Made by a program: the position numbers and the translations under genes. Under the pieces are notes generated by a model. The model searched no databases. It saw only the letters and a list, made by a program, of their open reading frames with translations, and had not been told where the DNA came from. A stretch of 64,000 nt of DNA from Neurospora tetraspora (Eukaryota > Ascomycota > Sordariomycetes > Sordariales > Sordariaceae). The first letter of the stretch is position 1, and the number at the start of each line of letters is the position of its first letter. Where the stretch lies: positions 3,567,001 through 3,631,000 of the forward strand of contig NW_026944385.1 in assembly GCF_033439725.1 (NCBI RefSeq), in the 5' to 3' direction. Positions 24,331 to 33,854 of the stretch are shown piece by piece.

Positions 24331-24482
24331 GAACGAATTAAAAAATATTTCTTTTATTTAATTGTAATAATTTGTTTAATTTATTGAATTTATTTAATTA
24401 ATGTCATTTATTTAATTCATTTAATTTATTTATTTTATTTAATTTATTTATTTAACTGAATTTATTTATTTGATTTGATTCA

Positions 24483-24720
24483 TTTAATTTATTTAATTTA
24501 TTTAATTTATTTAATTTATTTAATTTATTTAATTTATTTAATTTATTTAATTTATTTAATTTATTTAATTTATTTAATTTATTTAATTTATTTAATTTAT
24601 TTAATTTATTTAATTTATTTAATTTATTTAATTTATTTAATTTATTTAATTTATTTAATTTATTTAATTTATTTAATTTATTTAATTTATTTAATTTATT
24701 TAATTTATTTAATTTATTTA
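24483..24720. repeat. 9-bp minisatellite (TTTAATTTA), about 26 copies
   Basis: About 238 bp of essentially perfect tandem copies of a 9-bp A/T-only unit. Because 9 is a multiple of three, it leaves an open frame of repeated Leu-Ile-Tyr that is not a gene. Confidence 0.95.
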
Positions 24721-25019
24721 GTTAATTTTAATTCCATTTGATTCCATTTGATTCTATTTAATGTCATTTAATTCAATTAATTCAATTGATTTATCTATTT
24801 ATTTATTTATTCTATATGTAAAGTAATATCATCGATTAAATTAAATTAATCTAGTACAGTCAAATAATTTGGTCACTTTATTAAATTTACTTAATTAATT
24901 AAATTGAATAATAAACCCAATTTAATGCATTTTACTAATTCAAACAATTTTACAATTTTTTTTTTTTAGCTAAATAGATTCACTATATTTAAATAACTTA
25001 GTCGCTTGAATTAATTTAA

Positions 25020-25181
25020 TTGCTTAATTGTTTAATTGCTTAATTGTTTAATTGTTTAATTGTTTAATTGTTTAATTGTTTAATTGTTTAATTGTTTAAT
25101 TGTTTAATTGTTTAATTGTTTAATTGTTTAATTGTTTAATTGTTTAATTGTTTAATTGTTTAATTGTTTAATTGTTTAATT
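25020..25181. repeat. 8-bp minisatellite (TGTTTAAT), about 20 copies
   Basis: Tandem 8-bp units, almost perfect, with TGCTTAAT variants only at the left edge. The unit shares the TTTAATT word with the 9-bp array 300 bp away. Confidence 0.95.
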
Positions 25182-25401
25182 ATATTCATTATATACATTA
25201 TATTAATTATTCGCATTATTTACTTAACATTTTGAATTTGATTATTTCAACTAATATACTTTATACAATACATTTAAATACTTCAATTAATACGTATGTT
25301 TCCAATTATTTTATCAATTTTAATAAATGTAATATATTTTAATTGATTTAATAAAGACATCTAATCATTTAACATTTTAACATTTTAATATTTTAATATT
25401 C

Positions 25402-25833
25402 TGTGACGAACGGCAGTCTGATCTGCCTAAATGAGATAGCTGAAGGAAGTAAACTATCAGGTGCAGTTCGGTGAAGCCAAAAGGTTCACAACAAGTATCG
25501 TTATACGTGTCTCTGATGACGATGGTCTATTGACTACTGTCGAACTATCTGACAATCCGAGTTCTCCAGTCGTCCCTTTATACTCTGGTGATTCTAGTTA
25601 CATGTGTCTGGCTCATTGATCGTGAACTGGCTCATGAGCCTTCAGACGTCTCATGAGCTTCTTCTCGGCTCATGAGCTCTTGTCTGTCTCATGAGCCTGT
25701 CTTGGCAGATGTGAGCCCTCCTTGCTCCGATCCTGGCTCTTATTCCTGGGAAGGTTACACCACCCAGCCTTCACGTGGCTGTTGTGTTCCCGGTGGCTTG
25801 GTTGGCCCGTGTCATCGCTTAAAGTTCGTAACA
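25402..25833. mobile_element. Solo LTR, 432 bp, not RIP-mutated
   Basis: The segment starts TGTGACGAAC and ends GTTCGTAACA, imperfect inverted termini of the TG..CA kind. It is flanked by the perfect 5-bp duplication TATTC (25397-25401 and 25834-25838). No second copy or internal domain is present, so it is the single LTR left after recombination between the two LTRs of an element. It keeps CpA and TpG freely and is unlike any other LTR in the window. It contains a 19-bp periodic palindrome array. The parent family is unknown. Confidence 0.85.
25612..25706. repeat. Five 19-bp units headed by the palindrome CTCATGAG
   Basis: CTCATGAG occurs at exactly 25631, 25650, 25669 and 25688, with the degenerate CTCATTGA at 25612: five units with a constant 19-bp step. 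The head of each unit is conserved and the tail varies, as expected if the palindrome is a protein-binding site held at fixed spacing. Confidence 0.9.
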
Positions 25834-25838
25834 TATTC

Positions 25839-28581
25839 TTATGTTCACAATTTTTTATTTAATTTTCTATATAATGTCACAATGCTTAAACTATCTCTAC
25901 GATGCGAGCCTCTGATAATTAAATGTTCCCATCGTCCCTTTTCACTTTTCTTATTGGACAGTCTTCATTTTCGGGCCCACACCATACTCGCCTCTTTGTT
26001 CTCGTCATAGGTCCTTCATCTTTCCATTACCTTCCAGCGCGATCCAAGCCATGCGTCGCGTTCTTTATTCTCGATACAAACAGTTCGTTGCCTCGCTCAG
26101 CAGTCTGAACTGCAACTACGCTATTTCCGATGTCATACTGTACTACCCGATTTCACTCACACCTGTTGCGTCGTCTTCTTGTCGCTTTTCTCTACATTAC
26201 TTCGCCATCCCCGAGGATCATACCGCCTGCCTGTGGGAGTAGCAATTGGTCATTCCACCTAGACAACGGTCACTTCGAGCACTTCTTTCATCTTTACTAC
26301 TCTACCAGCGCTTCTATCGAATTGCGCCCCCAAGGTGCGATTGCCTCCCGTCATCTAGTTTCTCACAGTAGAGTTTTGTTAGTGACTCCGTCTGCTCATT
26401 CAGGCTTCGATCTGACAGTGCCCGGTTGGACCAACATGGGCAGATCATCCCCTCGAGGAAAACCCTAACCCCACGCAATTGCCACCCAACAGTGTCACAG
26501 ACATCGTTCGTCCACCAGCACATCTTCTCTTGTACACGGTCAGGAACATGATTCCGCTGTGCCATGCTACATCCCGCAAACTGGCCATACCAAGGGTCAG
26601 GCCCTCAGGATGCATCTTGATTCACCATCATCCCGGGATCGAAAACCGGCGATGCGTCCCTGCACACCAACTACCACCATGAACTTGGGAAACATTGCAA
26701 GGCCATCCTAAGATACAAGTGTGCAACTCTTCCACAGTCCTGCGCAGTGGATGTCTTGGATTTCTTGTGCGGTGTCATAGGTACATGCAGGGTATCGCAC
26801 CCTTTATGCTTCGGACCGTGACATGTACCCGGGAGGGCATACGCACAACCGGGCTGTTACGCACCAACACCATGCCTTCTTGAGCGACGCATGGCAGATG
26901 GACCCTTTTGACAGACCCGACTTCCCTTCACAAATAAAGTTGCAGTAGTGATGCATCATGTTCGGAGATCTGGAAGCTTCAAGTGAGCGATGATCCATCC
27001 AAATACAACACAGTATCGGATCCCGGCTGAGTTTGGCGATAGTCAAGGTGTTTCTGTCTCACGTTCTTTTGTTGATCGTGACATGGAGAGCCTCGCGATT
27101 TGCCTTGTTGCAACTTTGTTTTTCTACTGCTCTTACACTAGTGTAGAGCCCCCGACAGCATATGAAGGTCTTCATATCACCCGCTTTTGGGAAGGATCTT
27201 GCATCCTGATTCATGGTCGCTGTCCCATGTTGGCTAAATTTTTCAGCTTGGGTTTTGACCGAGATGTTTCACATGGCTCCAGAGGCCACAGAGAAATAAT
27301 GGGATGACTTCTTAGCCTGGGCCAAAACAGCAAAATATTGGACGGCATCTGCTTTCAGACAGGAATATTGCATACAAGTCGACAACCAACACCCATGAAC
27401 ATCACGAGAACCATGTCAAAAGATTCGCCGGGAATCTACGGTATCGTACAGTTTTTGCATTCCGTACATCGCACAGCACACATTCATCGCAGAGGGGTTC
27501 ACCGTTGGAACTTGGGCTGAACCAATCAGGCATCTGAATGTTTAATTCGGTACCTTATTCCCCGATATCTGGGTCTCCAATACTCGAGCCGTTCCAATCA
27601 TATTATTTCAGCTTACTAGTCATGCAAAATAATCTACGAAGGGGCCTCTCTTTGGCCGCTTCCCGACCTCGATAGCATCAGTCACCGCACAATTAAACCA
27701 GGACCGGAATTCCACTCTCCCACGGTTATCAACCTATCCCGCTTAGGACGAGTAACCTCGATGCTAACATTTGATAGCATCACTTGCAAAGTCACGACAA
27801 TATGGCTTCTCTCAAGTTCTCCGTAACTTGTCCCGGTCCACCTCCGTACTCCAGTAGGTTCCGAAGTGATGGAATGGGGTCATGAGAGAATGAGGAGTAA
27901 CATATCGTGGGGTAAAACCCGGGGTTTGGCGGAGACCAGCAAGACGGGTGTAACGTCTGGAAAGGGACAAAGCCGTTGGTGTTGTTGGTCATGGATGGCT
28001 GGTCATCGTCGGTCTTGGCTGGCTTCTTTGAGCGTGGTTCTCCCGTGGTTGCGCTTCAAAGTTCACCAGACTTCTTGGCCAGCCCCTTGTCCTCCCGCCG
28101 CCCCTTTCTCCGATCAGCACGGCGAACTCCCGAAACGGCTCGACTGTTGCATGGCATGTCCCCAACCCGTCGCTTTTTGTCGCTTTCTTCACATTGAAGT
28201 TGGAGAAAGAGACGAAAGCTTACAAGCGCACCTATCACGGCCCCGGACTCTCTCCGCATCCCCGCGTCCCCGCATCCCCGCACCCCGCAAATCTCGTCTT
28301 GCGTCCCTGCTTCCTGGGCCTGGCTTACATGCCCTTGATTGGAGGAACATCCAACTTCCTCCTGTCTTTCACGGCCCGCAACACACGACACCAGCGACCA
28401 GCCGCCTTGCTTGTCTCACAGTCTCGCACGACTTTTCCACAGCCTTTTACCGCCGTGCTACCTGCCACCCTTCCTTCGCCCGAACCAACAACATCTTCTC
28501 GGCCCTACCAGCGCCAGAACACAGCATGGACCCCACTTCACGAATATCACGGTAACGTTGAACCGAGCGAAAGAGGGTATC
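25839..28581. other. Gene-poor interval, 2.7 kb
   Basis: Composition is close to that of the gene island, but all open frames are short, overlap on both strands and show no recognisable domain. It may hold a non-coding transcript or an old decayed gene. The right-hand part (28.0-28.55 kb) is C-rich and may already be the distal promoter of the sugar transporter. I see no RIP signature. Confidence 0.4.
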
Positions 28582-28918
28582 GATTATGCAGAAGACAAAA
28601 CTCATGTACCTTCTCGCCCTTTGGTGGCCAAGCTGTGTCTCTTGGCGCCAAATCCTACGTCCATCCCAAAATCACTTTTTTTCGATACTTTCGTCACAAC
28701 TTTACGAAAAGTCACTACATCAAAAAACGGATTAAACCAGTAAATTCAGCGCGCCTAGAAGGGGGCCTATTGCTCGGGTTAGCTTTACATCGGGTTATGG
28801 CGAGGTTGATGTAGCGGTTAGAAGAAGAAGTATCGTCGAAATCATAGGTACATAGGTTTTTGGTTTGGCTTACAAGGCGTGGGCGAGAAGGTACATGAGT
28901 TTTGTCTTCTGCATAATC
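28582..28918. repeat. 38-bp perfect inverted repeat with 261-bp spacer
   Basis: The arms 28582-28619 and 28881-28918 are exact reverse complements over 38 bases; identity stops sharply at both edges. Inside the spacer, CTACATCAA near 28711 and TTGATGTAG near 28806 are also inverted, so the unit can fold further. No target duplication is evident. It lies ~285 bp upstream of the sugar transporter start. Confidence 0.9.
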
Positions 28919-29201
28919 CGTTTCCGGAAAGAGGCCATCTTACCCGGTTTCATTGCAGGCCAAGCTCAACCTCCTTCCGGGGATGCCTGCATCCTTTTCA
29001 CGAGTGATGCAACATAAATGATTCCAAGTTGATGGTCCTCCGGGGGTGGGGACCTGGTTCTGTCTCGGGGAAGACATATGTATAAGGGGGACTCCCAGTT
29101 CTCTCCAAGGGAAGAAGCCAGCGTCTCTGTTCAAGACTTTGTCTCTTTTCAACTCCTCGAGATATCCGTAGTCAGCGCAACTGCTGCGGGAAACAATCAA
29201 G

Positions 29202-30940
29202 ATGGGGCTCGGGCTTAAGCTACCGACAATCTACAATGTCTACCTCGTGGCTATCATTGCCACCTTGGGTGGTGCACTGTAAGTTCCATCCCAATCTTTC
29301 CAATACTCAACTCGGTGTTCTGGTTACACACAAGCAAAGACATGACTAGATAGATGCTGACCACTCTTTGATGCTCCAGCTTCGGCTTCGATATCTCTTC
29401 CATGTCCGCCATCGTCGTAACCGACCAATACATCAACTACTTCCACAACCCCTCCGGTGTCATCCAAGGAGCCATCGGCTCCGCCCTCGCTGCCGGCTCC
29501 GTCGTCGGTTCCGCCATCGCCGGTCCTCTTTCCGACAAGATCGGTCGCCGTGACTCCATCTTCTTCGCCTGCTTCTTCTGGCTCATCGGCACCTCCGTCC
29601 AGGTAGCCTGCAAGAACTATGGCCAGCTCATCGCTGGCCGTGTGCTCAACGGCTTCACCGTCGGCATCACCTCCTCCCAGGTGCCCGTCTACCTTGCCGA
29701 GATCGCCAAGGCAGAGAAGCGTGGTTCCTTGGTCATCATCCAGCAGCTCGCCATCGAGTTCGGTATCCTGATCATGTACTTCATCGGCTACGGCTGTGCG
29801 TCGATCGAGGGCCCTGCTTCCTTCCGGACTGCGTGGGGCATCCAGTTCATCCCCTGCTTCTTCCTCATGCTCGGTCTTCCCTTCTTGCCCAGGTCGCCCA
29901 GATGGCTGGCCAAGGTTGGCAGGGATCAGGAAGCCATTGCTATCCTGGCTAACATCCAGGCTAATGGCAATGTTGATGACCCCAGAGTCATTGCCGAGTG
30001 GGAGGAGATTGTCACCGTCATGAACGCCGAGCGTGAGGCCGGCCAGGGCTGGAGGAAGTTCGTCAAGAACGGCATGTGGAAGCGTACCATGGCTGGTATG
30101 ACTGTGCAGGCTTGGCAGGTACGTTGTTTCATCATTCCTCCCTTTAACTCGTCAACAAATCAGCGACTAACCCTCATCTCACAGCAACTCGCCGGCGCCA
30201 ACGTAATCGTCTACTACCTAACCTACATCGCCCAAATGGCCGGACTCACAGGCAACGTAGCCATGGTGACCTCAGGCATCCAATACGCCGTCTTCATCAT
30301 CTTCACCGGCGTAATGTGGCTCTTCATCGACAAGACCGGCCGCCGCACCCTTTTAGTCTACGGCGCCTTGGGAATGGCTTTCTGCCACTTCGTAGTCGGC
30401 GGCGTCATGGGCGCGCACCACGACAACGTGCCCGAGGGAGTCGGCGGCAACGCCAACATCGTCATTTCGGTACACAAGGGCGCGCCCGCCAACACGGTCA
30501 TCCTGTTCTCCTATCTGCTCATCGTCGTCTACGCTTTGACGCTGGCCCCCGTCTGCTGGATTTATGCGGCAGAGGTCTGGTCCTTGGGCACCCGCGCCAC
30601 CGGTATGTCCATGGCTGCCATGTCCAACTGGGTGTTCAACTTTGCGCTGGGCATGTTCACGCCGCCGGCGTTTGTCAACATTACTTGGAAGCTGTTTATC
30701 ATTTTCGGTGTGCTCTGCGTCGCGGCGGCGGCCTGGTTCTGGGTGTTTTATCCGGAGACGTGCGGTAAGACGCTGGAGGAGATTGAGATCCTGTTTGGTG
30801 ATGAGGGTCTGAAGCCTTGGAAGACGAAGAAGGGTGAGTCGAGACTTGCGGCGGAGATTGAGGCTGTTAAGGCGAGGAAGACGGTGGAGAACGAGATTGA
30901 GGTGCATGAGCATGAGCATAAGAATGATGAGAAGGTTTAA
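29202..30940 (+). CDS. MFS monosaccharide (hexose/pentose) transporter, three exons
   Basis: Exons 29202-29278, 29380-30118 and 30185-30940 give 523 residues, normal for fungal sugar porters with 12 membrane helices. Intron 1 (101 bp) has a GTAAGT donor. Intron 2 (66 bp) has GTACGT, a GACTAACC branch and CACAG; it is in frame and free of stops, but only its removal rebuilds the family motif QQLAGANVIVYY (272-283). Other hallmarks are GGALFGFDISS in helix 1, the DKIGRR loop 2-3 motif (78-83), PRSPRWL (196-202, the PESPRWL box), DKTGRRTL and PETCGKTLEEI near 462. The C-terminal tail is charged and cytosolic. The protein would import a monosaccharide by proton symport across the plasma membrane; the precise sugar is not decidable. 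The inverted repeat at 28582-28918 lies in its upstream region. Confidence 0.93.
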
Positions 30941-33064
30941 GGGGTTGATGAATCAGTGTGGTGTGGTGTAGTGTTTGGGAGCGGAGGTGGAGGAAGGCAG
31001 TGTCAGTGTGGTTGGTTTTTCCGTTATAGTTAGCAAGATACCCGGAGCAGAGATATGATTAATGAGAAGAATATGTGTACATGTCAGCCTGATTGCCCTG
31101 TAGCAATGTCTCTGGCCACAGGATCGTCCGCATCCGTGACTGCCGGTCTGCTTGTTTCCCTTCATACCATATTGCTCCGATTCAGTCCATCTCGCATCCC
31201 ATGTCACACAACGTTTATTCAGTATCATCAACACCACTGCCGTTACTCGCCACCACCACCGCCTTAACCGCCCTCACACCACACGATATTACACCACCAT
31301 TTAGATATAGGGCGCCAAACTAGGCAACACCCCCCTATACGCCGTCCCGCTAGGCGGTTCCATCCCATAGATATAGCTTCGCCCTCGTGGGTGGGAGCTA
31401 AGTGGAGGTTTCATATGGAATATGAAATTCAACGAATGAGTGGCCTGGTAAGTTGGGGGAAATGCAGGTCCCGCTCGACATTGCTGATCATGCTTTCATC
31501 ACTGACTTGTTGTTAAGAGATTGCTAACGGCATATAGGCCGCTTTCCGCCGTGGAGGTGACAAACCCATGTGGTCTCATCCTCTTCATGTGCCGGGGCCG
31601 TCATAAGTTGTACTAGATTCATTTCGTGGTGACTACCTCCATTGGAGGGCCCTATCAGGCTCAAGGTCAGAAGTTTCAGTCACTGACACTCATGGCAAAA
31701 AGCATATACAGTCCAATTTTGGCTTGGTGTTAGGCTGGTTCTTTAGGCGAGGTATTGAAAAGGACTTTGAAGGCGGCAGGAACACATCAGAGTGTTTGAC
31801 CCAAGCTAAGAACATCCAGGCAAAGGACTTGTCTCGTCATCTAGTCAGAATAGGATCTTGTCCTCCCACTAAGGAAAGGCACAAAGACGGATAGGGGATT
31901 TGACAATAAATTCACACTCTAACAGACGTACCATGTCCGGACTGTGTTTTACGTCCCAGGGACTTCAAGTTGCAACGAGGGAAGGAATCCGTGCTCAAGT
32001 CTGAGAGTGGCATCGATTTGGACAGAAAACTGCAACATGAGTGATTACCGTCATCCAACTCAACTCTCGTCTTCAACTGTGATCACTGCAGAGCACTCAG
32101 CAGTGCAACCGGAGACGCCCCTTCCGCCCTATTTCAGCCGCCATACGGCATGAGATCAGGGCCCGCGGCACTCACTGCAAGGAATGAAGGGCCAATGAAC
32201 AGGAGTAATGACGGTTCATGAGCAAGTTACCTAGCAGACCGGGACTCAAAAGACTTACGTGGAGTGAGTGATGAGACTACAGTGCTGTACGTATGCCAGT
32301 CATCCGCGGCCTTGTAGTCAGAAGCATGTGTCGTATGTGAGGGAAAATGCTTGAAGCAAGTGAAAGAGATGGAAAAGTGTCTGGTTCTGTGGAGTCAGAA
32401 AATAATACAACCATGAAGTTTGGGGAGCCCAGATCCAGGCGGGGCGCACCTGCCGGTCCCGACATCGCGAGTAGCAAAGAAGGAACGAACAGAAAGCGCA
32501 GTTTCTTCATCGCTCTTGCCTGACAGTTGTAGTGACCGTCACTACGACAAGAAACATTAATTGCACAATGTCAATCAATGACTGGAGCTCCACCTGCTTC
32601 CACTTTTGCTGTTGCTGCTTCTTTCCTTGAAGAGCCAGCGATGCCAAAGCGAATTCGGGTTCCGCGTCCGTCCTCCGGTTATTAACATGGCACACACGGC
32701 ACGAATGCGGAGAGAGCCATATAACACGCCGGGATAATCTGGGGTAGCCAGTAAAAGGCTGGAAGATCTTTTCCCGGCAGATAGATTGCATGATTCCATA
32801 TAGATTGCTGGAAGGGCCGTATCCCACGTTGAGCTCGGAATCACACATGCTCCATCCGTACTCAGGAGAGTGAGTGATGGTTAGGGAATACCACACAAGG
32901 TATTACCACAAAATTCATAAACTCTTCCTGAGTGCCGTAGACACTGACTGCCTTGCACAATCGACGTCTTCACCCATTCACACGGACGATCCCAGGCTCA
33001 CGCCCATCTTCCCATTCACGCTGTCCACCTCATCGATACAGAGGAGTGAAGATCAACCGCCAAA
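30941..33064. other. Gene-free interval, 2.1 kb
   Basis: Only short overlapping frames occur on both strands and none shows a domain or consistent codon bias. It includes the transporter 3' region and, near 32.9-33.06 kb, the C-rich leader of the next gene. No repeat or RIP signature was seen. Confidence 0.5.
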
Positions 33065-33658
33065 ATGCTCTCCCCTCTCATCCTCACCATCACCCTCCTC
33101 GCCAGTCTCACAAGCCTAGCCATCTCCTCCCCCATGCCCCAAGCGACCAGCGTCCCCACCCCCACGACCCTGCAATCCGGCGCCTACTGGATCCGCGCCG
33201 TCGTCCAGCCCAACTACCACAAATATCTCCAAACCAAACCAGCCAACATTCCCGGCACCGCCATCCTCGAGTCTTACACGACAGCAGGGCAGTTCAACAT
33301 CGTCGAAGGGCAGCTGGTCAACAAAGTGTCCAACCCGCCGCTGTACATGTGGGTGGAGGAGCCGGCCGACAAGGCGAACCCGCCGCGGACGCTGGCGACG
33401 TGGTTTAATACTACTCGAAACCCTTTCGGAACGTTTGCGTGGCAGGGGGACACGCTGACGTGGTCGGTACCGAGTGTCAAGAGGCAGAATGTGGCGGCTT
33501 GGTTGGTGTGTAAGAACCAGGCGCTGTTTGTGAATACGGGCGCTTATGGGTATCAGACGCCAAGCGGGTGCGCGGATCAGACGGTGGGTGTTGCCTCTTT
33601 TTCTTACCCCCTTTCGCTCTCACTGGTGGTGTTCAATGTGAGTAGGGCTAAGGGATGA
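33065..33658 (+). CDS. Small secreted protein, possible beta-trefoil/IgE-binding-protein-like
   Basis: The open frame encodes 197 residues. Residues 1-21 are a clear signal peptide. The mature part has motifs such as YWIRAVVQPNYHKYLQT, GQFNIVEGQLV, FGTFAWQGDTLTWSVP and AAWLVCKNQALFVNTGAYGY, which resemble a group of secreted fungal proteins often annotated as IgE-binding; that recall is moderate. Cys149 and Cys169 could form one disulfide, and NTT at 115-117 could be glycosylated. Residues after CADQT look unlike the rest. A likely 62-bp intron (33584-33645, GTGGGT donor, TAG acceptor) would end the protein after one more residue, at 174 residues. The gene is convergent with the HET gene, 196 bp apart. 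Function unknown. Confidence 0.8.
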   Translation: MLSPLILTITLLASLTSLAISSPMPQATSVPTPTTLQSGAYWIRAVVQPNYHKYLQTKPANIPGTAILESYTTAGQFNIVEGQLVNKVSNPPLYMWVEEPADKANPPRTLATWFNTTRNPFGTFAWQGDTLTWSVPSVKRQNVAAWLVCKNQALFVNTGAYGYQTPSGCADQTVGVASFSYPLSLSLVVFNVSRAKG

Positions 33659-33854
33659 GATAGATACACTACTACAACGACAAGACTGCGAACAACTAGT
33701 GGAGGGCAAAGGACGGGAAACAAAGGGGTCGGGTGCTGAAAGGGTTGAATGGCTAGCGACGTCCCAAATAATACCACGTTTAAGCACCCTCTCATCCACG
33801 GCGCTGTACAATGTCGAGTCAGTCACTTAGTGATCCGCGTCCTTGGTGTTCAAG

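Larger units (their letters stand above)
24331..25396. other. AT-rich low-complexity segment inside the gene island
   Basis: Over 1 kb of almost pure A+T surrounds the two minisatellites. Unlike the flanking RIP blocks it has no transposon domains and is built from TTTAATT-like words, so slippage rather than RIP explains it. Confidence 0.7.

Noticed and set aside
24475-24741. Open frame of repeated Leu-Ile-Tyr
   Set aside because: It is produced by the 9-bp AT minisatellite; no start context, domain or codon bias.
25020-25181. CRISPR-like array
   Set aside because: Units are 8 bp, contiguous and without spacers in a eukaryotic genome; it is a minisatellite.
25672-26010. 112-residue open frame
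   Set aside because: It starts in the solo LTR array and crosses the LTR border; no domain.
27866-28814. Two long overlapping frames (229 and 206 residues)
   Set aside because: They overlap in different frames, are rich in Pro, Ser, Arg and His like random C-rich DNA, and run into the inverted repeat. No family recognised.
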